From: Actinacidiphila oryziradicis
Lineage (GTDB): Bacteria; Actinomycetota; Actinomycetes; Streptomycetales; Streptomycetaceae
Direction: 5' to 3'
DNA length: 64,000 nucleotides
Assembly: GCF_005047355.1 (NCBI RefSeq)
Contig: NZ_SUMC01000038.1
Span: forward strand, 16,401-80,400
The notes under the pieces were generated by a model. It was not told the origin of the DNA. It searched no databases and was given only the letters and a program-made list of their open reading frames with translations. Each line of letters begins with the position of its first letter. Within the stretch, counting starts at the first letter, position 1. Position numbers and translations under genes: made by a program. Below, one piece after another: positions 58,177-64,000 of this stretch.

Positions 58177-59073
58177 ATGGTGGCGAAGAATCCCCGGAAA
58201 CCCGGGAAACCGCAGCGGACCGGTCTCCGTACGCTCTTGCGCGTTCCCCCCGGCGCCGGCCGCGTCGAGATCGGGAAGTACGACCCCTCCGGCTTTCCCG
58301 CCGGCCCGCGCAAGAAGGCCGAGGGCCTGGCCGCGACCGCGGAGCTGGGGGTACGTCTCGCTTCCCTCCAGGACAGGTTCTTCGCCCAGAGCAGCGCCGG
58401 CGACCCGCGCTCGCTCCTCCTCGTCCTGCAGGGCATGGACACCTCGGGCAAGGGCGGCACGGTCAAGCACGTCTGCCGGTACTTCAACCCCGCCGGCCTT
58501 CGGGTGCGCGCCTTCAAGACGCCGACCGAAGAGGAGCGGCAGCACCACTTCCTCTGGCGGATCCGGCGGGCCCTCCCGCACCCGGGCGAGATCGGCATCT
58601 TCGACCGCTCGCACTACGAGGATGTGCTGATCGCCAGGGTGCGCGGGCTGGTGCCGCCCGCCACCTGGCAGGAGCGCTACGAGGTCATCAACGGCTTCGA
58701 GCGGTCACTGGCGGACGGCGGCATGACCATCGTCAAGGTCTTCCTGAACATCAGTTACGAGGAACAGTGCAGGCGGCTGCTGGCACGGCTGGACAACCCG
58801 CACAAGCATTGGAAGTTCAGTTCCTCGGACATCGATGAGCGGGCGCTGTGGCCCGCCTACCAGGAGGCGTACGAGGCGGCGCTGGAGCGGTGTTCGACGG
58901 ACGCGGCGCCCTGGTACGTGGTGCCCGCCGACCACAAGTGGTACCGCAACTGGGCGGTGGGCACCCTGCTGGTGGAGCATCTGGAGATGCTGGACCCGAA
59001 GTACCCGCCGGCGGCCTTCGACGTGGAGGAGTGCCGGGCGCGGCTTCTCAGGACCTGCCCGCCCGGCGCCTGA
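58177..59073 (+). CDS. ppk2: Polyphosphate kinase 2 family protein
   Basis: A 298-residue cytosolic kinase of the PPK2 family. Walker A is LQGMDTSGKGGTVKHV, Walker B is GIFDRSHYEDVLIARV, the lid region is LARLDNPHKHWKFSSSDIDE, and WYVVPADHKWYRNWAVGTLL completes the pattern. These enzymes use polyphosphate to phosphorylate nucleoside mono- or diphosphates; single-domain forms mostly act on NMP or NDP. ATG 58177 lies 16 bases behind zapE, so the two may be cotranscribed. The basic N-terminal tail (VAKNPRKPGKPQR) is usual for actinobacterial members. Confidence 0.9.
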   Translation: MVAKNPRKPGKPQRTGLRTLLRVPPGAGRVEIGKYDPSGFPAGPRKKAEGLAATAELGVRLASLQDRFFAQSSAGDPRSLLLVLQGMDTSGKGGTVKHVCRYFNPAGLRVRAFKTPTEEERQHHFLWRIRRALPHPGEIGIFDRSHYEDVLIARVRGLVPPATWQERYEVINGFERSLADGGMTIVKVFLNISYEEQCRRLLARLDNPHKHWKFSSSDIDERALWPAYQEAYEAALERCSTDAAPWYVVPADHKWYRNWAVGTLLVEHLEMLDPKYPPAAFDVEECRARLLRTCPPGA

Positions 59074-59082
59074 GGAAGGCGC

Positions 59083-59223
59083 TCAGCCCGAGCATGCGGT
59101 GCGTTGCGCTTCCTGCCACTCGCAGACGGGGCAGAGCGTGACGCCGCGCTGGGTGGCAGGGTACTCGGTGGACTTGCCGCACAGTACGCAGTCCGCGCGG
59201 GGTCCGGGCGTGTCGTCGTCCAT
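59083..59223 (-). CDS. Small zinc-ribbon protein
   Basis: A 46-residue protein reading MDDDTPGPRADCVLCGKSTE, then YPATQRGVTLCPVCEWQEAQ and RTACSG. Two CxxC knuckles (CVLC and CPVC) separated by 18 residues form a four-cysteine zinc ribbon. It is too short for default gene finders. It lies 31 bases upstream of treZ's stop end on the minus strand and converges on ppk2. A role in nucleic-acid or protein binding is plausible; nothing more can be said. Confidence 0.65.
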   Translation of the reverse strand: MDDDTPGPRADCVLCGKSTEYPATQRGVTLCPVCEWQEAQRTACSG

Positions 59224-59254
59224 GCGGCCACCCTAGGCCCTGTCAACGTCAACG

Positions 59255-60997
59255 TCAGCGCTCGCGCAGCACCGCGACCGAGCGGGCGGGCAGGTGGAGG
59301 TCGCCGCCGTCGCCCGGGGGCTCGCAGGGGACCCAGGAGGCGATGACATCGAGCGGGCGGGGCGAGAGCGGGATCTTGGCGTCGCGGTCGGAGAAGTTCA
59401 CGGCGATGTGGAAGGGGCCGCGCGTGATGCGCAGTGTGCGGTCGCCCGCGGAGGCCTGGAGCCGGTCCAGGTGCGGGTCGGCCAGGGCCGGTTCGGCGTG
59501 GCGGAGGGCGATCAGGCGGCGGTACCAGTCGAGGAGGGCGGCGTGCGGGGCGAGCTGGGGCTCCGACCAGTCGAGGCAGGAGCGGAGGCGGGTGGCGGGG
59601 TCCTGGGGGTCGGGGATGTCGGACTCGGGCCAGCCGTGGGCGGCGAATTCGCGGCGGCGGCCGCGGGTGATGGCGGCGGCGAGGTCCGGGTCGTCGTGGT
59701 CGGTGAAGAACTGCCAGGGGGTGTGGGCGCCCCATTCCTCGCCCATGAAGAGCATGGGGGTGAACGGCGCGGTGAGGACCAGCGCGGCGGCGATGGCGAG
59801 TTGGTCGGGGGAGAGCCGGTCGCCGAGGGCGCGGTTGCCGATCTGGTCATGGGTCTGGGCATAGCCGAGAAAGCGGTGCGCGGGCGTTCCCGTACGGTCC
59901 AGGGGGCGGCCGTGGGCGCGGTCCCGGAAGCTGGAGTAGGTGCCGTCGTGGAAGAAGACACCGGTGAGGATCTTGGCCAGGGCGGCGGCCGGGTCCTGTG
60001 CGAAGTCGGCGTAGTAGCCGTGGGACTCGCCGGTCACTGCGGTGTGCAGGGCGTGGTGGAAGTCGTCGTTCCACTGGGCGTGCAGGCCGACGCCGCCGGC
60101 GTCGCGGGGGGTGGTGGTGTGGGGGTCGTTGAGATCGGACTCGGCGATGAGGAAGAGCGGCCGCCCGACGGCGGCCGACAGGGCGTCGACGGCCGTCGAG
60201 AGCTCCTCCAGGAAGGGCAGTGCCCGGTTGTCGACGAGGGCGTGCACCGCGTCCAGGCGCAGGCCGTCGAGGCGGTAGTCGCGCAGCCAGGCGAGCGCGC
60301 TGTCCAGCAGATATGTGCGGACTTCGTCGGAGCCGGGCGTGTCGAGGTTGACGGCGTCGCCCCAGGGCGTGTGATGCCGGTCGGTGAAATACGGGCCGAA
60401 CGCGGGCAGGTGGTTGCCGGACGGCCCGAGGTGATTGTGGACGACATCCAGCACCACCCCCAGGCCGTGGGCGTGGGCGGCGTCCACGAAGCGCTTCAGG
60501 CCGTCCGGGCCGCCGTACGGTTCGTGGACGGCCCACAGGGACACACCCTCGTACCCCCAGCCGTGCCTGCCGGGAAAGGGGCAGACCGGCATCAGCTCTA
60601 TATGGGTGATCCCCAGCCCGGCGAGATGGGGCAGCCGTTCGGCGGCGGCGTCGAAGGTGCCCTCGATCGTGAAGGTGCCGATATGCAGCTCGTAGAGGAC
60701 CGCGCCCGGCAGCGGCCGGCCGTGCCAGGGCTGCCGCCACTGGAAGAGCCCGTGGTCGACGACCGCGCTCGGCCCGTCGGGGCCGTCCGGCTGGCGGCGC
60801 GAGCGCGGGTCGGGCAGCGGCGTGCCGCCGTCGAGCACGTACGCGTAACGCGTGCCGTGCCCGGCGGCCGGCCCCGGCGGCCCTGATGCCCGCCACCAGC
60901 CGGGGCGGACCGGATCCGGCCGCATCGGATGGCTGTCGTCCCCGATCCGCACCTCGACCCGGCCGGCCCGGGGCGCCCACACCTCGTATGCGTCCAT
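59255..60997 (-). CDS. treZ: Malto-oligosyltrehalose trehalohydrolase
   Basis: A 580-residue GH13 enzyme that releases trehalose from malto-oligosyl trehalose made by TreY. The N-terminal CBM48-like domain (VWAPRAGRVEVRIGDD) precedes the barrel: LYELHIGTFTIEGTFD, VVLDVVHNHLGPSGN, the nucleophile Asp in GLRLDAVHALVDN, the acid/base Glu in LFLIAESDLND, and the third acid in YAQTHDQIGNRALGD. The TreZ-specific MGEEWGAHTPWQFFTDHDD is also present. ATG 60997 opens the conserved N-terminus. No treY gene is within the window. The gene is a single unit between a GNAT gene and the small zinc-ribbon gene. Confidence 0.93.
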   Translation of the reverse strand: MDAYEVWAPRAGRVEVRIGDDSHPMRPDPVRPGWWRASGPPGPAAGHGTRYAYVLDGGTPLPDPRSRRQPDGPDGPSAVVDHGLFQWRQPWHGRPLPGAVLYELHIGTFTIEGTFDAAAERLPHLAGLGITHIELMPVCPFPGRHGWGYEGVSLWAVHEPYGGPDGLKRFVDAAHAHGLGVVLDVVHNHLGPSGNHLPAFGPYFTDRHHTPWGDAVNLDTPGSDEVRTYLLDSALAWLRDYRLDGLRLDAVHALVDNRALPFLEELSTAVDALSAAVGRPLFLIAESDLNDPHTTTPRDAGGVGLHAQWNDDFHHALHTAVTGESHGYYADFAQDPAAALAKILTGVFFHDGTYSSFRDRAHGRPLDRTGTPAHRFLGYAQTHDQIGNRALGDRLSPDQLAIAAALVLTAPFTPMLFMGEEWGAHTPWQFFTDHDDPDLAAAITRGRRREFAAHGWPESDIPDPQDPATRLRSCLDWSEPQLAPHAALLDWYRRLIALRHAEPALADPHLDRLQASAGDRTLRITRGPFHIAVNFSDRDAKIPLSPRPLDVIASWVPCEPPGDGGDLHLPARSVAVLRER

Positions 60998-61055
60998 GGG
61001 GCGATCCCTACCCCACCGCGGGCACCGCGTAGCCCCGTAACCTGCGGCCCGGCGC

Positions 61056-61958
61056 TCAGATGAGGTTGATGCGCTCCTGGGTGATCGGATATCCGGCCTT
61101 CGCGAAGTGGGCGGCCATCGGGAAGTTGCCCTGGTCGGTGGCGGCGAGGATCTGCTCGGCGCCTTCGGCTGCCAGCACATGTGTGGTCTCGACCAGCAGG
61201 TCGTACGCGTATCCGTGGCCGCGCTGCTCCGGTACGACGCCGATGTGGCCGACGCACGGGCCGGTCGGGTTGCGCCCGGGAATGTGCAGCCCGACCAGTT
61301 CGCCCCCGGGCGTGTACGCGAGCTGCCACCACTCGCGGGGCGAGGGCAGCCAGTGGAAGAACTCCAGGTTCTCCCGCGCGGCTGCCTCGACGCCCGACTC
61401 CTGGACGACCTTGCGGTCGTGCGCGTCCAGGGTGCCGTCGTGGAGGCGGCACAGGACGTCGAAGAACACCTCGTCGTCCGGCTCCGCCCGGAACTCCAGG
61501 CGCCCGGGCCGCTCCGGCAGCCCGCATTCCGGTGTCCAGGTGTAGCGGTACCGCTCGACCAGCGGCTTCATCCCTGCCGCTGTCGCGGCGTCGATACGGG
61601 CCTCGGCGGCGGCCCGCAGCTCGGGCCGCTCCCGCCAGCCGGGCGGCAGCAACAGGTCGTACTCGGCGTGTAGTGGTGCTGTGCGCAGCAGCTGGACCGC
61701 GGCGTCGGCGTCGGTGAAGTCGAACCAGTCCAGGGCGCCCGGCTTGTCGTCGCCGGGCTCGCCCCACCAGGCGGCGCGGGCGACGGTGGCGCCATTACGC
61801 AGCGCGACCCAGGTCCATTCGGGGCGGTACTCGCCGCCCTCGTCGGTGGTGCTGTAGGTGCCGCCGAGGATGGCGCGGCCGACGAGCCCGGGGTCGGGCA
61901 GGGAGGTGAAGAGGTGTGATTCGCCGGCGGTGAGCGGGCGGATGACCAGGTCAGTCAT
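61056..61958 (-). CDS. GNAT family N-acetyltransferase
   Basis: A 300-residue protein. The C-terminal GNAT domain has GHIGVVPEQRGHGYAYDLLV with the acetyl-CoA loop QRGHGYA, and ends AKAGYPITQERINLI. The N-terminal 180 residues form a second, degenerate acetyltransferase-like half (WTWVALRNGATVARAAWWGE). Substrate is unknown. It follows a TetR gene on the same strand with 172 bases between, and precedes treZ by 58 bases. The ATG at 61958 is directly followed by conserved sequence (TDLVIRPLTAGESHLF). Confidence 0.83.
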   Translation of the reverse strand: MTDLVIRPLTAGESHLFTSLPDPGLVGRAILGGTYSTTDEGGEYRPEWTWVALRNGATVARAAWWGEPGDDKPGALDWFDFTDADAAVQLLRTAPLHAEYDLLLPPGWRERPELRAAAEARIDAATAAGMKPLVERYRYTWTPECGLPERPGRLEFRAEPDDEVFFDVLCRLHDGTLDAHDRKVVQESGVEAAARENLEFFHWLPSPREWWQLAYTPGGELVGLHIPGRNPTGPCVGHIGVVPEQRGHGYAYDLLVETTHVLAAEGAEQILAATDQGNFPMAAHFAKAGYPITQERINLI

Positions 61959-62130
61959 GATCGTCTCAGGTCCTTACGGGAGGATGACGCGCTCCCGGTC
62001 AGACATGGGACGCCCTGCGGACGGGGCGGGAGCGCGGGGTCGCGGATGTCGCGTTCACGGGCTCTCGCCTCCTTCCTTGGCCAAGGGCGTGCGGTGACTC
62101 TAGCCGTGCGGCGGCCTCGCGGTCCAAGGA

Positions 62131-62742
62131 TTAACCGGCGGCGGTCAGGGCCGCCGTCGTGGCGGTGGCGAGCCGGTCCAGGTAGCGCTTGGTCACCGGC
62201 GCGCGGTTCACGGCGAGCCGCCAGTACAGCGGGCCGATGATCATGTCGAGGACGAGCTCGGCGTCGGTGTCGGCGGGCAGCTCGCCGCGGGCGACGGCAT
62301 TGTGTATCAGGATCGCGCTCACGCCCTGCTGGGTCTCGCGCAGCGCCTTCTGCAGGGTCTGGGCGATATCGGGGTTGCGGGCCGCCTCGGCGAGCAGGTC
62401 CGGGACGATCTGGGACGCGAGCGGGTGCCGGAGCGCGAAGGAGATCACCCCGAGCAGCGCCCGCAGGTCACCCCGCAATGTGCCGGTGTCCGGGGCCGTG
62501 ATGCCGTGCAGGGCGACGGCGGACACCACGTCCATCACCATCTGCAGCTTGGACGGCCAGCGCCGGTACACCGCCGTCTTGCCGACCCCGGCCCGGCGGG
62601 CGACGGCCTCGATGGACATCCGCCCGTACCCGACCGCTGCCAGTTCCTCGAAGACGGCAGCGCGGATCGCCTCGGTCACGTCTTCCTGGAGCACGGCGGC
62701 GCCGGCCGGGGCGCGTCTCGTCGGGGGCTTCGGTGGCGGCAT
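62131..62742 (-). CDS. TetR/AcrR family transcriptional regulator
   Basis: A 203-residue repressor-like protein. The N-terminal helix-turn-helix is YGRMSIEAVARRAGVGKTAV with YRRWPSKLQMVMDVV directly after, near residues 35-65. The C-terminal TetR_C-type ligand domain (LLGVISFALRHPLASQIVPD, LVLDMIIGPLYWRLAVNRAP) is helical. It diverges from a polysaccharide-exporter permease gene, with about 120 bases between. A CGACGAAACGGT repeat-like sequence (62759-62770 and again 62813-62824, ACGACGAAACCGT) in that gap could be its operator. The ligand is unknown. Confidence 0.88.
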   Translation of the reverse strand: MPPPKPPTRRAPAGAAVLQEDVTEAIRAAVFEELAAVGYGRMSIEAVARRAGVGKTAVYRRWPSKLQMVMDVVSAVALHGITAPDTGTLRGDLRALLGVISFALRHPLASQIVPDLLAEAARNPDIAQTLQKALRETQQGVSAILIHNAVARGELPADTDAELVLDMIIGPLYWRLAVNRAPVTKRYLDRLATATTAALTAAG

Positions 62743-62857
62743 CCGTTCAGTCTAGCGCGACGACGAAACGGTTGCGTTCCACCGTGCTCATGGCCTAACT
62801 TCAGCGATACGACGAAACCGTCCCGTCCCGTCGTTCCCCCTTCGCCGCCTGCAACGG

Positions 62858-63799
62858 ATGGTCATGTCCGAATTGATCGAACGAGTCGCCCCCCACGACT
62901 CCCCTCCCACGGCACCGGCCGCGGCCGCTCACGACGGCCTGTCGGCCGCCGAACTTGCCGCCAAGTACGGCCTCGCGGTCAGCGGCGCCCGCCCAGGACT
63001 GGGAGAGTACGTCCGCCAGCTGTGGGGCCGGCGGCACTTCATCGTCGCCTTCGCCACCGCGAAGGTGCAGGCCCAGTACACCCAGGCGCAGCTCGGCCAG
63101 CTCTGGCAGGTCATGACACCGCTGCTCAACGCGGCCGTCTACTACCTCATCTTCGGCCTGCTGCTCGGCACCAGCCACGGCATCGACAACTTCATCCCCT
63201 TCCTGGTGACCGGTGTCTTCATCTTCACCTACACCCAGTCCTCGGTGATGGCAGGAGTCCGCGCCGTCGCCGGCAACCTCGGGCTGATCCGGGCGCTGCA
63301 CTTCCCGCGTGCCTCGATGCCGATCGCCTTCACGCTGATGCAGCTGCAGCAGCTGCTGATGTCGATGGGGGTGCTGTTCGCCATCGTACTGATGACCGGC
63401 GAGGTGCCCACCTGGTCGTGGCTCCTGGCCGCGCCCGCGCTGCTCCTGCAGAGCGTCTTCAACGCGGGTATCGCGCTGGTCGTGGCCCGGCTCGGCAGCA
63501 AGATGACGGACCTGGCGCAGTTGATGCCCTTCATCCTGCGGACCTGGATGTACGTGTCCGGCGTCATGTACAGCATCAGCAATCTGACCGGCCGTGCCCC
63601 TCACGTGATCAAGATCCTGCTGGAGGTGAACCCGGCATCGATCTACATCGACCTGATGCGGTTCGCCCTGATCGACAGCTTCACCGCTGAACAGCTTCCG
63701 CCGCATGTGTGGCCGATCGCGCTGTTCTGGGCGGTCGTGTCGGGCATCGGCGGCTTTGTGTACTTCTGGAAGGCAGAGGAGCAGTACGGTCGTGGCTGA
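62858..63799 (+). CDS. ABC-2 type permease of a polysaccharide/teichoic acid exporter (TagG/Wzm-like)
   Basis: A 313-residue membrane protein with six hydrophobic segments after a 50-residue cytoplasmic, Pro/Ala-rich N-terminus. Features are KVQAQYTQAQLGQLWQVMTP (the amphipathic region before the first segment), VYYLIFGLLLGTSHGIDNF, FLVTGVFIFTYTQSSVMAG, LMPFILRTWMYVSGVMYSIS and the end FYxxxWPIALFW-like PHVWPIALFWAVVSGIG. The family exports undecaprenyl-linked wall polymers. ATG 62858 or 62864 may start it. The ATPase gene overlaps its 3' end by eight bases. Confidence 0.88.
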   Translation: MVMSELIERVAPHDSPPTAPAAAAHDGLSAAELAAKYGLAVSGARPGLGEYVRQLWGRRHFIVAFATAKVQAQYTQAQLGQLWQVMTPLLNAAVYYLIFGLLLGTSHGIDNFIPFLVTGVFIFTYTQSSVMAGVRAVAGNLGLIRALHFPRASMPIAFTLMQLQQLLMSMGVLFAIVLMTGEVPTWSWLLAAPALLLQSVFNAGIALVVARLGSKMTDLAQLMPFILRTWMYVSGVMYSISNLTGRAPHVIKILLEVNPASIYIDLMRFALIDSFTAEQLPPHVWPIALFWAVVSGIGGFVYFWKAEEQYGRG

Positions 63800-64000
63800 G
63801 CAGCTGATTCCGACGGTCATCGCCGATGACGTCCACATTGTCTATACGGTGCACGGTGCGGGCACCGGCCGTGGCAGCGCCGTTGCCGCGCTGTCGCGCA
63901 TCGTCAGCCGCAAGAGCAATCCCAACGTCCGCAGGGTCCACGCGGTGCGGGGTGTCAGCTTCACCGCCTACCGGGGTGAGGCGGTCGGCCTCATCGGCTC
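63792..64000 (+). CDS. ABC transporter ATP-binding protein (TagH/Wzt-like), 5' end only
   Basis: Sixty-nine codons are visible before the window ends. Reading from GTG 63792 gives AEQLIPTVIADDVHIVYTVH, then GAGTGRGSAVAALSRIVSRK, VHAVRGVSFTAYRGEAVGLI and GS, which is where the Walker A motif of TagH begins. The start overlaps the permease gene by eight bases, so the two are coupled. It should energise export of a cell-wall polymer with the upstream permease. Confidence 0.85.
   Translation, partial: MAEQLIPTVIADDVHIVYTVHGAGTGRGSAVAALSRIVSRKSNPNVRRVHAVRGVSFTAYRGEAVGLIG

Overview
The window is 64 kb of very high GC chromosomal DNA with the gene content and order of a Streptomyces core chromosome. 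It contains an ngc-type sugar permease pair, a ROK regulator with a xylFGH-type transporter, dxs, fadAB, the sporulation regulator whiI, and the coproporphyrin-type haem genes hemE, hemY and hemQ. It also carries msrB, murC, zapE and treZ. From memory, the order from the ROK regulator through hemQ follows the S. coelicolor SCO6005-SCO6042 neighbourhood; I could not check this by alignment. Coding strands alternate, and most convergent gene pairs are separated by strong GC-rich hairpins.

Layout. 1-8.4 kb: end of one sugar ABC transporter, a ROK repressor, a second sugar ABC transporter, dxs. 8.4-12.1 kb: a PIN/NYN-like protein, a thioredoxin-fold membrane protein without the redox cysteines, and a cell-wall hydrolase-like protein translationally coupled to an SPFH protein. 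12.2-20.1 kb: fatty acid beta-oxidation fadAB, a degraded antitoxin, a secreted GH35 beta-galactosidase, RNase D. 20.2-26.5 kb: whiI with a sigma-WhiG-like promoter, DUF3000, and the haem genes. 26.5-33.3 kb: secreted DUF1996 and DUF4142 proteins, a DUF692/MNIO enzyme, a 230-bp MITE-like element, a Pth2-type hydrolase, AIM24, a two-gene ABC transporter. 33.3-43.3 kb: a duplicated gene end, a candidate structured RNA, a frameshifted S9 peptidase, ornithine-lipid olsBA, a Scr1-type HTH/DUF397 pair, an NCS1 permease, TauE, an oxidoreductase/GNAT pair.

43.3-53.3 kb is the accessory part. It has a HigBA toxin-antitoxin pair, a DrrAB-type exporter whose ATPase carries an interspersed palindromic repeat in frame, and a large SARP/AfsR-type regulator. 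After these comes a stretch of remnants (PP2C phosphatase, a tRNA 3'-end-like segment, an NRAMP transporter) beside an ArsR/cation-diffusion-facilitator metal module. 53.3-64 kb returns to core genes: msrB, murC, a RibD-like reductase, zapE, ppk2, a small zinc-ribbon gene, treZ, and the start of a polysaccharide/teichoic acid exporter that runs off the end.

I found no CRISPR array, rRNA operon, complete tRNA, prophage or large biosynthetic cluster. The most unusual items are the MITE-like element with a putative target duplication, its palindromic core inside drrA, the tRNA-like RNA locus at 33.5 kb, the single-base frameshift in the S9 peptidase, and the cysteine-less thioredoxin-like protein. 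None amounts to a clearly new system from sequence reading alone.
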